DNA from: Coemansia sp. RSA 487
Lineage: Eukaryota; Kickxellomycota; Kickxellomycetes; Kickxellales; Kickxellaceae
Assembly (NCBI GenBank): GCA_027577595.1
Contig: JANBRJ010000039.1
Location: 82,303 to 146,302 of the forward strand
Reading direction: 5' to 3'
Length of the DNA stretch: 64,000 nucleotides
Positions 47,054 through 58,600 of this stretch are shown here, one piece after another. Position 1 is the stretch's first letter. The number at the start of each line of letters is the position of its first letter. The notes beneath the pieces were generated by a model. The model did not search any database and had not been told where the DNA came from. It saw only the letters and a list, made by a program, of their open reading frames with translations. Made by a program: the position numbers and the translations under genes.

Positions 47054-48000
47054 CTAAACAGCGATCGAGTCGGTCAGCAGCTTCTCCAGCTTGGCGAGCC
47101 TGCTCGAGACCGACATGTCGATGGTGTAGTCACCAAACTCGACAACCATGCCACCGATGATGCTGGGGTTGGTCTTGTTGATAACGTTGACCTCTTTAAA
47201 GTCCTTGATAAGGCCGCCCTTGGTCAGCGTGTCCTTGATCTGCTTGAGGTCCTTGCCACCAAGGCGCTGTGCGGATGTGACAACAACGCTGACAATGCCA
47301 CGCTCGGCTTCCATCAGAGATTTGTAGGCAGTGATGATGCGGCTAGTCTCGTTCAGGCGGTTGTTCTCAGCAAGGGTTCTGAAGAAGTTGGTGGTAATCT
47401 CGGATTTTTTGCCCAGAGAGTCGATAAGCTTCTCCTTTGCGGACTTGCTCAGCATAGGGCTAGACAAAATCTCTGCGAGGCGAGCATCTTTCGAGAACTG
47501 TGCCTCAATGTTCGCCAGATCACTCTCAACAGTGGTCAACGCATTCTTCGACGCAGCAGCCTGGAAAAGTGCAGTCGCGTACTTTCCATCGATGCCGAAA
47601 AGAGTGATAGGTGCCTACAGATTCGATGGTGGTGAATTTCAAAATAAAGAGGACGAGCCTTGCTGGGACAACACAGCAGAGTAAAGTTCTAATTTAGTAG
47701 AACCGAGTTCGCCAATTCCAATGTTCGTAGTATTTTGCTATTCAAAACTAGTAGACACTGCGACACACATACCTTGGCAGGAGCGGCTGTGGCATATCCA
47801 CGAACAAGCTACAAGTGTTAGAGGATGAATGTAAGAGCATTGTGTTAAATACCACAAGATTAGTACTGGTTATGTCAATTCTTGTGGGGGAGGCTATCAG
47901 AAATCAGCCCATATCGTTTTGCGTGCTGGTGCCACAAGCAACAATCCAGTGCAATCGAGCGTACCTGAGTCTTTCCGGCAGAGATAATTTGGCGGAACAT
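47054..48000 (-). CDS. ATP5: Mitochondrial ATP synthase OSCP subunit (210 aa, two introns)
   Basis: OSCP links the peripheral stalk to the F1 head of ATP synthase in the inner mitochondrial membrane. Exon 3 (47054-47614) begins APITLFGIDGKYATALFQAA, the family signature, and ends VSSRLAKLEKLLTDSIAV. Exon 2 (47773-47808) gives LVRGYATAAPAK and exon 1 (47965-48000) gives MFRQIISAGKTQ. Both junctions are phase 0. Intron 1 (47809-47964, 156 bp) starts GTACG, ends TAG and has a TACTAAT branch site; intron 2 (47615-47772, 158 bp) starts GTATGT, ends TAG and has TACTAAA. The two 12-codon exons together make a basic mitochondrial presequence. An ORF starting at the internal Met (47539) would lack both the presequence and the first helix. 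The total length matches yeast Atp5 (212 aa). Confidence 0.94.
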
Positions 48001-48165
48001 TTTCTTTTCTCCAAATTTTGCACGAAATAAAACAGCAAGGTGTAAATTTAAATAAGGAAAAGTTACGATTAGAAGCGAGAATAAATAAGAGAAAAAAAAG
48101 GAAACCTGACCAACAACTCAGGCTTTTTGCGTTCTTATCGCCTGCTTTGCCAGTCACAATAGCGA

Positions 48166-48327
48166 ATGGCGGACGAAAAGATTGGGAATATCGTTGATCT
48201 AAATAAAAAATCAGCACAATTAGCATGGATTAGCCCGCAATATGATTACAACCCATACTCCCAAAGAGTGTTGACAGGTGCAGTTGGTTCAGTGGTGGTT
48301 GGTGGCTGGCTTGGCCAGCAGAATTGA
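48166..48327 (+). CDS. Candidate small protein, 53 codons
   Basis: ATG at 48166 opens a 53-codon frame, divergent from OSCP (165 bp away). The product starts MADEKIGNIVDLNKKSA, has an aromatic patch ISPQYDYNPYSQR and ends in a Gly/Val-rich, weakly hydrophobic segment (VLTGAVGSVVVGGWLG). Composition is protein-like rather than A/T-random, unlike other short ORFs nearby. No family recognised. It could be a small membrane protein, a first exon of something larger, or chance. Confidence 0.3.
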   Translation: MADEKIGNIVDLNKKSAQLAWISPQYDYNPYSQRVLTGAVGSVVVGGWLGQQN

Positions 48328-48466
48328 AGCATAACATCTTTGCTATTGCCAGTATTATTTGTACTTTACATAAACTGTTTCCTGCCAGCACAAGTGTTGG
48401 TAGCAGTGCAAAGCATCGCTTGGTTTACATCATCAGCACCAAAATAGAAAGGATATCCAGAAGAGA

Positions 48467-49435
48467 ATGTCAGAGCCGCTGGAGACCGATCCAAGCTTGC
48501 TTGCTGTTGTACTTGACATAAACGCCAGAGCATGGTCAGATTCCCCTCTTGCGCTCGAAAACGCGCTACAACAGATCACCATATTCCTAAACGCATATCT
48601 GGCGCTCAAGCAGGAAAACAGGCTGGTTGTGCTAGCCGCAAGCAAAAAGGAATGCAGATGCTTGTACCCTGTGGATCGTGCAAGAGCGGCATCGCTGCCC
48701 AATATCCAGGTCTACGAGCAGTTCAGGATGGTTGACGCATGCTTGCTTTCTGGTGTCCAGTCCATGCTTTCTGGAGCAGAATCAGAAGTGACCGACATGA
48801 ACCGTGGGATCGAGGAAAGCCAGAGCCTTATTTCGCGGGCTCTCTCTATGGCTCTCTGCCATATCCACAAAATCTCGGAAGCATCAAAGTCATACAAAGT
48901 GTGGTCGCGCATCCTTATGCTGTCAGCCGCCGATGACTCGCCGCGTGAATATATTGCGCTAATGAACTCTATATTTGCAGCCCAAAAACTGAATGTCCTT
49001 ATAGATATTTGCAAAATATTTGGACAAGACTCTGTCTTCCTACAACAGGCAGCAGATATTACGGGCGGAAACTATCTCAAAGTCAATACGGCCAACAACA
49101 ACGAATCACTGCTACAGACCCTAATGTTCTCGTGTCTTGCGGATCACTATACGCGCGACATTTTGTACCTACCAAACAACGAGCTTATTGACTTTCGCAC
49201 GGCCTGTTTCTGCCATAGGAAGGTCGTGGATGTAGGCTTTGTGTGCTCGGTATGCCTCTCCATATTTTGCAAAATGGCACCTGTATGCTCGACATGCCAT
49301 ACAAAGTTTTCCTTCAAGATTGTAAGACAGAGCAGCGCATCTCAAACAAACGGCAGCTCGCAGAACAGCACCAATGGCACAGTAAAACCTGCAACAAACG
49401 CGTTATCATCTCTGTCGTTGGCACCAGCGCAGTAA
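48467..49435 (+). CDS. TFB4: TFIIH core subunit Tfb4/p34 (322 aa)
   Basis: Component of the TFIIH core used in RNA polymerase II initiation and nucleotide excision repair; it pairs with p44/Ssl1. The N-terminal vWA-like domain starts SLLAVVLDINARAW and continues with the VLAASKKECRCLYP, SRILMLSAADDSP, AALMNSIFAAQK-type (here IALMNSIFAAQKL) and ADITGGNYLKV blocks. A C-terminal zinc-binding region follows (TACFCHRKVVDVGFVCSVCLSIFC, then CSTC), ending in a short polar tail. All are recognised p34 landmarks. Length is normal (human 308, yeast 338 aa) and the gene is intronless. Confidence 0.95.
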   Translation: MSEPLETDPSLLAVVLDINARAWSDSPLALENALQQITIFLNAYLALKQENRLVVLAASKKECRCLYPVDRARAASLPNIQVYEQFRMVDACLLSGVQSMLSGAESEVTDMNRGIEESQSLISRALSMALCHIHKISEASKSYKVWSRILMLSAADDSPREYIALMNSIFAAQKLNVLIDICKIFGQDSVFLQQAADITGGNYLKVNTANNNESLLQTLMFSCLADHYTRDILYLPNNELIDFRTACFCHRKVVDVGFVCSVCLSIFCKMAPVCSTCHTKFSFKIVRQSSASQTNGSSQNSTNGTVKPATNALSSLSLAPAQ

Positions 49436-49836
49436 CTCTGAAGACGTACATATCTATTTTTCTTAAAGTTTTGGCACCAGAAGTAAATGTCGACCCTGGT
49501 GTTTTTGAAACTCGAGACAAGTGATCTAGTGATGATCGTCTGATTTCTATTAACGATTATCAAAAATAAATAAAACTGCAGGTTGAATGACACGCTGTCT
49601 GTGAGCTCTTTTCTTTTTAATTTAACGATGCAATACTTTGCGATTTCTTTTCCATATTTATAACTCGCCAAAGAAGCCTCAGACCAACGAGGGGTGGCCA
49701 AATAAAACAAGACTGGACCCTCTTGACAAATATTTGCTTCCACATTTGGTTCTGTTTCATATTTAACATTCTCTATCTCGATTGAGCATTGAAGGAGAAG
49801 GAGAACAGCATTCCACTCTAAATTCAAAAGAACAAA
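49436..49836. other. Intergenic region, 0.4 kb
   Basis: A/T-rich, no gene. An antisense ORF across it has no domain. It separates two same-strand transcription-related genes. Confidence 0.4.
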
Positions 49837-52800
49837 ATGATATTTGCATTTCTAATTGACACTAGTGTCTCCATGGAGCAGGAGCTCAGTTCAGCTTTGC
49901 CTGCTGGTTCTGAGCGTAATGCTGGTGAGCAACAGCAACAGCCTAATGAAAGCCTGTTTAGTGGGGAGAAGGACAGGGTCAACCGTCGCTGGCAGCGCAA
50001 GAACCTTGGTTCCGGCGCAGCAGGCGCGAAGACACACAAAAGCACAAGGCTGGACTGTGCAAAAAGCATTGTTGAGCAGATAGTTGCTAACCGGCAATGT
50101 TTTGAAAACGACAAGTACATGCTGGTGACGTATGGTGGTGCAAGCAACGGATGCATTCGTTCGAATTTGAAGGATTCGCGTGCCACATTGCTGACAGAGC
50201 TACGAAAGCTGGAAGCAAAGGATCGGTTCTCGGGTGGCACATCTCTGACGGCCCTGTTCGACCAGCTCTCTTTGATGCGGAGCACTTACGACCTGGACAC
50301 ATATGGATACGGCCGCTACCCTGCGCTAAACGAACCAGTGCAAATTGTGTGGCTGACAGATGGTGCCAGCGTGGTGACGCCCAACGGAGTACGGAATAAG
50401 CTCAATTTGCCAGTAAATAACACACCGTGGGTCGAGGCGTACTTGGAGCCGTTCCGATGGGACCAGAGAATGACTATTCTGTTTCTTCACGATCATGATA
50501 ACAGCATTCTCTGCGGAAACAAAAAGTATAACAGCGAGAGCACGCTTATGCCGATGTGCTCGGTGATGGGCGGCACCGCGCACCATATTGGATCGATGCA
50601 CCAAGCGCAGCGCTTTGTCGAGTCGTTTACACCTGCACGGGCAGCACCAAACTCCAACCGCGCTCATGGATCTGCAATGGCGAATGTTGGTGTGTTGGTC
50701 AATTTTGAGCGCATTGATGACAACCCAGCCAACCCAGGCAACACGGATATGCGTACCCTTCTCCACACCACACCAAGCACGATTACCAGCGCGCCGCTGC
50801 CACCGCCCAATGAAGCCAATGTTGCCATGAATGGCAGCACCCCGAGAGGCGTTGGAGGTGGTACAGGCTATGGAAACAGTGCTGGCGTATCGGCGCTAAT
50901 AAATGGACACCTGGGCTATTTTCCAATACCAGAGCCGTTTTGGCCAGAGACGATAAGCCCACCACGTGGTGTTGGTGGACCACCCGGCACCAGTCAGCAG
51001 CAGGCGGGTGGTGGTGGAAGCAACAGTTGGCAGATAACCCGCCGCAGCGCACACCCAACATTGGGCTATAGCCAGGCTAGTACGGAATGGTCAGTCCCGC
51101 CACAATTCCCCTTTGACAAGTACCTGATCGACACCAGTAGCAACGTTGCCCAGAAGCTCCTGGCAGCAGCACAGGCAGCACAGACGGCCCACGAGGCGCA
51201 AGGCGGTAAAGGTCAAGCAAAGCCTGTATGCTGGGCAGTGTTTGTCAATGGTTCGTACACAACAACGAAAAACTCTGGGTTTCCGTTCGGGATTTTACGC
51301 CCCAATTCGGCACGCACAGCGGTCAACTTGTTTGTGCTGCCATACAACTTTGTAGCTCTGTGGAAGATCCTCGGAAAGCTTGACGCACACGTGCCTGGCC
51401 AACATCCAAACCGCAACGCAATCGCAATGTCTCCAAACTGGCGCCGTGAGTTTGAGGAGTACTTGCAGCACACGCCCGGATACTATGCAATCCCTCTCAA
51501 GCGCGCGCTCAACCTGTTTGGCGTTCCACACGGCGTGTTTCCAAAATCATTTGGTCAAAGCTCTGGAATGCGCAACATTACGCACTACTCTGTCCGCCTG
51601 CACACCATCGCACGCAAAGAGTGGGATCGGATATATCCCGGCAGCGGGGTCGAATCAAGAGCTGGTGGCGTATCCGGCGCCAAAGATAAGGCCATGGCTC
51701 TGCAACAGGCACTGCTTTCCTTCGACCCAGCGTCCGATGTCAGCCATTTGGCAAGCAACGCCTTTGACGTCGATCGCGCGCATTGTCTGGCCACACTCAG
51801 CGCAATGCGCCGTGTGTTTGTGCGTGAGTGCATGGCAACCCAGAGCGCGTATTTCAGAGCAAATGCAGTTGTCCCGCCGTCTCCATCAGCAAATGCGGCG
51901 GCTTTCGACGACGATAAGAAGCAGGCTATGGACGTCGACGACGATGGCGTATTTTCACCACCATCATCATCGTCGTCATCAGCGCCATTTTTACGTGCAG
52001 GTGGCGCTATCTCGCCTTACATTCCTCCGGTTGCCAGTATGGAGTATTCGCTGTACGGGATGTCGAATGCGTTGGATAGTAATCTTTCTTCGCCGTATCT
52101 CTCCCAGTCGCCTAGTAATCGCCAGTCATTTGGCTTGCCTGGAAGGCAGCGCCCATCCGATCCAGATTTGCAGCAGCTTGTGCCTGGCATGCAGCTTTCG
52201 CCACTGGGTGGTCTGGTTGATGTTGCCAGCGAGGACGACCGCGATTCGCGACACTCAGTGCCCATTCGCGACATGGGGGAATATGGCGCTGCCATGAACA
52301 GGATCAAAACAAACGAGGCGCGTGACCCGTTTTTGGACGAACGCACTGCGCTACAGCAGCGTCGGAACATGTTTGGAAACCCGTACAGGCGACCAATGCG
52401 CGAGCCACGCGGTCCTACAAACAATGTCTTGGCACGAAATCCAGAACTTTCAGCAAAGCTTGGTCTGTCCCGTGGCAGCTCATCGAGATCTTCAGGCGGA
52501 ACTGCACAATTAACAGCGGCAGTTGGTGCCTCTTCGTTAAATGCAAGCACAGGTAGCGGTATTGGAAATAGCACGGCATCGAGGTCAGAGGTGGAGGATG
52601 AAGCAGGAGCGGCAGTTGGCATGGAGATGGAAAGCGAGGCAGAAGTCAACGAGTTTGCAATCGACAAGATGTTTGAGGATATGCCGCTGAATGTCGACGA
52701 TGGAAGCAAGGACCCTGGCGGCGGGAGCAAGTATTGGTGGATGCAGCGCAGAAACGTGCCGCGTAGAAGATCGATCAATACACCCTGGCGCAAGAACGAC

Positions 52801-53628
52801 GTTTCGTGGAATGTTAACCCGTGGGAAGTCCTAGTGCCGGCAGACGAGAGCGAGGAAACAACACCCAACAGTGTTGGTGGCGACATCAGTGGCGCTGTGG
52901 CTGATCTGGGTGCCTTGACTTATACAGCTGACGCGCTCGTTATAAACAAACAGACGGCGCAGATACTTAGATCAACAGGTAATAGCGCAAACAACAGCCC
53001 CGTCCCGAGCTCAAGCCCAGCAACAATGCCTAATATGGCGCCGCCATCATCCCAGCAGCAGCAGCAGCAGCAGCAGCAGGAGGAGGAGGAGGAGGAGGAC
53101 TTTATGCAGGCGCATATGGGCGGAGATAGTGCTGACTCCAGCCTCAGTTCCCAGGATGGACTTTCATTGGGCCAAGCCAGTAGTGATGAAGACATGATGC
53201 AGCCTTCAGCTAGCAATGTCTCTCCTGATGAGAAGGAATTTGGCTCTAGCACAATGGACGTTGTGCAGGATAATCCGGTTGACATATCGTTGGATAAGAG
53301 CAACGAAAGCAGTACAGATCTTGGAGATCCTGAAACCATCAAGTCAGAGACTCGCCCAGCAACCTTGCCAACAGCCAAGCCCGCAGCACCTGGAGCCAAA
53401 GTCAATGTTGCAAACGAGAAGGCGTGGTTTATGAAGCGCATCAAGGCGGATCCAGCACACTACGATGAAGAGACGATCGTGCAGCATTTGGCAGATCTCC
53501 AGAAGAACCCGACGCTGGGCAAGCCTCATCTCAAGATTATCGTCACAGCCGCAATAGTAGCGGCAAAGTCGATGCGCAAAAAGCAGCTAATATCTCGTCT
53601 GGAGAAGGTTGTGGCCAAGGGAGCCTAG
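49837..53628 (+). CDS. INTS6: Integrator complex subunit 6-like protein (1263 aa)
   Basis: In animals, INTS6 is part of Integrator and bridges its endonuclease module to PP2A, controlling snRNA processing and promoter-proximal attenuation. The vWA domain starts MIFAFLIDTSVSM with an intact MIDAS D8-x-S10-x-S12. INTS6-type blocks follow: DKYMLVTYGG, YGYGRYPALNEPVQIVWLTDG and EPFRWDQRMTILF. The middle has FPFDKYLIDTSSN, CWAVFVNGSY and FVLPYNFVALWKIL. The last 70 residues (NEKAWFMKRIKAD..KKQLISRLEKVV) match the conserved C-terminal INTS6/SAGE domain. Between them are long disordered Ser/Gly/Pro segments and a Gln8-Glu6 run encoded by CAG/GAG repeats (about 53051-53098). Intronless. Yeasts lack Integrator, so this is phylogenetically notable. 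Confidence 0.9.
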   Translation: MIFAFLIDTSVSMEQELSSALPAGSERNAGEQQQQPNESLFSGEKDRVNRRWQRKNLGSGAAGAKTHKSTRLDCAKSIVEQIVANRQCFENDKYMLVTYGGASNGCIRSNLKDSRATLLTELRKLEAKDRFSGGTSLTALFDQLSLMRSTYDLDTYGYGRYPALNEPVQIVWLTDGASVVTPNGVRNKLNLPVNNTPWVEAYLEPFRWDQRMTILFLHDHDNSILCGNKKYNSESTLMPMCSVMGGTAHHIGSMHQAQRFVESFTPARAAPNSNRAHGSAMANVGVLVNFERIDDNPANPGNTDMRTLLHTTPSTITSAPLPPPNEANVAMNGSTPRGVGGGTGYGNSAGVSALINGHLGYFPIPEPFWPETISPPRGVGGPPGTSQQQAGGGGSNSWQITRRSAHPTLGYSQASTEWSVPPQFPFDKYLIDTSSNVAQKLLAAAQAAQTAHEAQGGKGQAKPVCWAVFVNGSYTTTKNSGFPFGILRPNSARTAVNLFVLPYNFVALWKILGKLDAHVPGQHPNRNAIAMSPNWRREFEEYLQHTPGYYAIPLKRALNLFGVPHGVFPKSFGQSSGMRNITHYSVRLHTIARKEWDRIYPGSGVESRAGGVSGAKDKAMALQQALLSFDPASDVSHLASNAFDVDRAHCLATLSAMRRVFVRECMATQSAYFRANAVVPPSPSANAAAFDDDKKQAMDVDDDGVFSPPSSSSSSAPFLRAGGAISPYIPPVASMEYSLYGMSNALDSNLSSPYLSQSPSNRQSFGLPGRQRPSDPDLQQLVPGMQLSPLGGLVDVASEDDRDSRHSVPIRDMGEYGAAMNRIKTNEARDPFLDERTALQQRRNMFGNPYRRPMREPRGPTNNVLARNPELSAKLGLSRGSSSRSSGGTAQLTAAVGASSLNASTGSGIGNSTASRSEVEDEAGAAVGMEMESEAEVNEFAIDKMFEDMPLNVDDGSKDPGGGSKYWWMQRRNVPRRRSINTPWRKNDVSWNVNPWEVLVPADESEETTPNSVGGDISGAVADLGALTYTADALVINKQTAQILRSTGNSANNSPVPSSSPATMPNMAPPSSQQQQQQQQQEEEEEEDFMQAHMGGDSADSSLSSQDGLSLGQASSDEDMMQPSASNVSPDEKEFGSSTMDVVQDNPVDISLDKSNESSTDLGDPETIKSETRPATLPTAKPAAPGAKVNVANEKAWFMKRIKADPAHYDEETIVQHLADLQKNPTLGKPHLKIIVTAAIVAAKSMRKKQLISRLEKVVAKGA
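53051..53098. repeat. CAG/GAG trinucleotide repeat inside the INTS6-like gene
   Basis: Consecutive CAG codons followed by GAG codons encode poly-Gln then poly-Glu. It is potentially length-variable. Confidence 0.9.
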
Positions 53629-55607
53629 AAATCTCATAAATACGCTTCTATATTCCAAGTTATGCCATATGCTAGCACTGTGTTTAATATAAAAAATTAC
53701 AATGTATTTATTTTTGGTTCTGATTGTCCAGTCCCAATCTGCTGGGGTTGCAAAAGAACAGCAAATCACATCTTGTTCCTTTTTTGCTCTTTGTGAGGTT
53801 GAGATGGCTCGCGATTAGACGTTTATCAGAAAGGATCAGAAGCGCTGGTGATTGGCTGCACCCGATTTTTGGCTTTGCTGTTTTTTGTGAGGAGACCAAC
53901 AATGCATCCGTTTTGTCCAGAAAAATATGAGGGATGCAGGCAAGGCGCTTTGGCTTTCGGTGTTTCGACCATGCATATCGAGTGGCCATGCAACGTTGCC
54001 TTTTATTTGAATGCAAGACGAGCTGCTAACCGATTCACCGCCCACGCCTGCTATTAAAATACTCATACGGGTGGGTGGTGGCTGTTACTTCTTTATATGG
54101 CTTTACAGCTGTTGTTGACTGGAGAGCAACAAAGTGTGGCACATTGGTTCTCCAGAGAATGCTTCTGATAAATGGAGCTTTTGCTGCACTTCCAAAAGAG
54201 GAATTATTTGATTTGTTTTTTCTTGTGACAAGTACAAGCAGCACTCTTGCTACTCCTGGCTACTTTGCGTGGCACACGCGACAAAATAAACAAACCTGTT
54301 CTGATTTCCCTCTACTTCAGCAAGTATAAACATCCAAGCTTGCAACAGAGGAGCTACTGCATCACACGCTCTCTTATCGGTTAATATTAGTAGATGCATG
54401 GAGACTCTGTGAGTTTCATATTTTAAAGATGTCTCTTGCTATTTTATATAAATAAGCTTTCGCCCGTTGACAAAGGATAAAATAATTTTTGGCTATAGTT
54501 GCAACACTATCTTTTCCGTCTCTACTTCACAGCATTGCTATTTCAACTATCTGCTGCCATCTATTTCTGTGGTTCAGTTAGCCTTGCCACCTGTTCGTTG
54601 TTGTGTATATTTCTCAAATGCCTTTTCATTTGTACTGAGAAGATATAGCAGGAAGCAGCTCAAAACGAACATTGCCATATTATTCCACACATAAACAGCA
54701 GTTCACAGTGTGCAAACGCGTCACAGCATCGCCAAAAGGATACATTCATCTGACACAGGAGCCCGCATATTCTAGAACATCTGGTAAGAATAGTCACAGG
54801 TTGCTTCATACCTTTGATGCATGAGAGCTGTGGGGTGCTCCTCATTCGTTTGCTCAACTCTTGATGCCCCCGAACTTTCATTTCCTATTTTTATTTTGAC
54901 GTTTTGGAGTTCAAAAAGAGATCTTGGCACTGATGAATAGTATGCAGATATCCCTGAGTTCGGCATGTTCGGCTCTTATTTTTCTTTTACACCGTGCCTT
55001 CCCATCCACAAACGCGCTGCATGCATCAACTCAGCATTGGCTCTTTTTTTGGGAACATTTGAAAGTGTTTTATCACTTGAACTGGAAGGCTAGTGCGCAT
55101 GTGGGCTTTTCTCTTTATTATTGGAGGGTGTTCTAAAAATAAACGGACTACCGTCCTTTTGCACAAGCCGGGCTGTGCTATAAAAAAGCGCATTGCTTAA
55201 TCTCGGAAGTGTGCTTAACATTTTAGGTTTGCGTTCTTTCAAGCCACTTTTTCTTTAACTTTCGGCTTCCTTATTCCCCCTTCTTTCTCCTCAATTCCTA
55301 TCTTCTAGCGTGGTGTTGCACTTTCCTTTTGTTCTCTTTTCCCTCCATTCTTTTCTTTTTGCTAATCTACCCTATTGTATTTTTTGGTCACTTTTCTCGC
55401 GTTCACACGTATATTACTCATCTGGCCCTTTATCTTGCCATTTTTCTTTTTCTTTTGGCATGTCTAGTTGAATAGAGCCGTACTGGCGACAACGCCTCCC
55501 CTTCACAATAATACCCCCAGTCTAGCACTATCGTGGTGCACACGTTCTTATTGTTAATATTTGTTTTTGCAGGCACGTCCGAACAATCTATTCATATAAC
55601 GAGGATA
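53629..55607. other. Gene-free interval, 2.0 kb, with long pyrimidine-rich leader
   Basis: No credible gene on either strand. From about 55225 to 55450 the plus strand is strongly C/T-rich, as in fungal promoters or 5' leaders. TTTTTGCAG at about 55564-55572 would be a good 3' splice site for a 5'-UTR intron of the kinase gene, but its donor is not identified. Confidence 0.45.
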
Positions 55608-58600
55608 ATGGACTACACAAACCCAAGCTCGTTCGGCGGCTGCTACAGGCACCGCCGAAACTCAGACGTATTTCTGGAAAAGAAGTTGTCTAGACACTCA
55701 TGCCTTAGTGATAGCAACAGCGACGACGAAGATAGCGACGAAGCTAGTAGTAGTGTCTCAGCTTTGTCGTGTAACGACGGCTATAATGGTGTCACAACCA
55801 CTGCTGCCCATGATGGGGACTCCCAGATGGTTGATCAGCATGTCTGCAATTCTGGTACGCCAGCTGAATACGACCAACCGTCACTGAGAGTTATCAGCAA
55901 ACGCAATCATCTTCTTTCAAGAACCCACTCTACCTCTGCGCACCTACATTATCATAGGGCAAAATCGGAGTCGGTCAACAATTATATCAACACAGCCCCA
56001 CAGAACCCCCAGGAAACCCACGAAGCACCGGCGTCGTGCTTTTCCGTTGAAAAGAGCCATGCAGATATCCACGATTCGATAAAGGACAATACACAGGACG
56101 AACCAATGTCGTCAGCAAAGGCGCTGCATATACTAAGCTCCGTGCTATCTTCTGCCTCTAGCCCCACCGACAGCCAGGTAGCGATCGAAAGCCAGAGACT
56201 TGCGTCTACTCATGATGCAGCGTGCAAACACTGCATCTCTGAAGCAATGGCAACCACACATAAAGCCGCCGCCAAGGGCATTGTTTGGCATGGCGGCCAA
56301 AGTGAGCTACGCATGAATCTAGGCAACGGTCGGAATGCCATCTATGTTGCACCATGCGAAAGACACCTCGAATGTCCTCTCGACAAGGTGGGAAAATACC
56401 TGATCCATACAAACAAGTCGAAAATCATGGTGAGTCTACCTATTATGCCCTATGTTTCAGATATCGACATAAAATGTGTCTACTCCCTTTATCCACCCAC
56501 CTTGCACAGCGCACATGGACCACCACCACTCCGGGGAAAAACCATTGGTAGAAAATATGGTGGACAAAAGCAACATGGCTTCTTAAACAGTTTCCGTTTA
56601 ATATCGTGTCACCCTGCAGATGCATGAGATAAAGGCGCAACAAGCAAGGCTATCCGTCCAGCTACACCATGCATCTTGTTGCAGGGCTTGCAGTTGCAAG
56701 AGAAATGTGCATGCCTTTGCTCTTATCGATCAAATGTGAAACTACTATCTTGGCTCAGGTCAAGAGCATATGTATTTGTTACCTCTGCGACTATCCTTTA
56801 AAGCACACAAACAAAAGCATGTGAAGCTGCTAAAACTGTTATTATACTATATCTGTAGACCGACATGTCCAAGGTGGAGTTTGGCATCTGTGTCGATGGA
56901 TGGAACCGCGTCGTATTCAAGACTGTCAACGACCCGGAACTATCCGCACGCGAGCTCTATTTCCATAACAAAATCGCTGCAAGTCGCTCAGAGCATTTGG
57001 TACGCTTGCTTGACAAGTTTACTGATAACGCCGACAAGCATGTGATGGTGTTCCCGCGTATGACAAGCGCCGAAATATATGGACACGACCTCTTTGATAT
57101 TGCATACATTGCACGCCAGTTGTTTGTTGCTCTCGAAGAGCTTCACAGCCTCGGAATCGCGCATCTGGATATCACACCAACCAATCTTATGTCAGACCCC
57201 AACGATTCCTCGCACATAGAGGTAATTGACTTTGGGCTTGCTTGTGACATCTCCATCACCGACGATGGCTACCTGCCAAGCCGGGGAACATGCGGCTTTG
57301 TCGCGCCAGAGGTGCTTTCAGGCAGCTCAAAAGACCTACGCGCCGACATATACAGTGCAGGTGTTGTTCTTGGCATGATGTTGCAGAAATATCTGCCGAC
57401 AGTAAACCTTCGGTTGCTTGGTGGTCCGCTTGTCCGGTCCGATACAACGGATGGTGTAATTGCAAAGGTCGATGAGCTACTTGAGGCGTACAAGTATGAT
57501 CCAGAACCGGCAAGCTTTGTCGATTGTAACACTACTTTTACTCAGCCAACACATAGCAGCGCTGAGGCTGTGGGAACCACCGACTCTAACGGCTCAGCTG
57601 AAGCCCGCTTGCCTAACCAGCCAGCTGTAACAATCGCGCATCTTACAGATAACACGGTTTATAAAAAGGAGGCGAGCAACAGAAACTCCAGGTGCTATTT
57701 TGACAAAAGCGACGATGAGGCTGCTGCCTGTGCTGCAGCATATATGGGCGGTGGGTCCATTTTTGGCGGATATGGAAGCTATAGCGACGATGAAAACGAC
57801 AGTTACCCAGGGTCTAACGGCAAAACAGGTACAAATACCAGCAACACGTGTAACAGCCGTAGCTACAGCAACAGCGGTAACGATAGCAGAGCCTACGGAG
57901 CCAGAACCGGGCCGGAACCGCTATTCCGCCATTCAAACGCCAGTGAAATGGCACTCGAGCAGTTTGGCCAAAGTATGAATGCGTTCGAAAGTAGAGAAAG
58001 ATACTACACAGCATCGCCCAACAACACACCTGTTTACGCACGCAGTCTGAATGAAGCTGCCTCGTCATCGGTTCATGAACACTCTGACATCCAGGATATC
58101 CTGGACAGCTCTCCGAGCACCAGCTCAAACATCAGATATGCATCTAGCATACCTACAGTTCATGGTTCGGCTAGAAACTACGGACCATTGGCCCTACAAA
58201 CATACAGAGCAGTTACCATCCGAACCGCGTCGTCTACTCAATCGAACGCTAGCAGCGGCAATAATGGAAATGACTGTAAGGAACATGTAAAGAAGCCAGG
58301 AAAGGTTCCTGAGGCTGTTCTTCATGCGGCAGATCTCCTCCGGTGGACTCTTCAGGCAAACCCCCAATGTCGCCCTACGGCCACGCAAGCACTCGATCAT
58401 CCGTTTTTGGCATCAGTTGGAATCAAGAGAAAGCGACATCGCGCCAGTGTCAACTCGTCACCAGCAGTATCTATGCAGGATGATACAAGCGACTTTCTAA
58501 TCACAGGCAACGATCAGTTCTCGAGAGGAGCTCAGCAGAACATTCGATCTGGGGATTGTAATCGAGGTTGTAGCAAGCCCGCACCGAAAGATGGCAGTAT

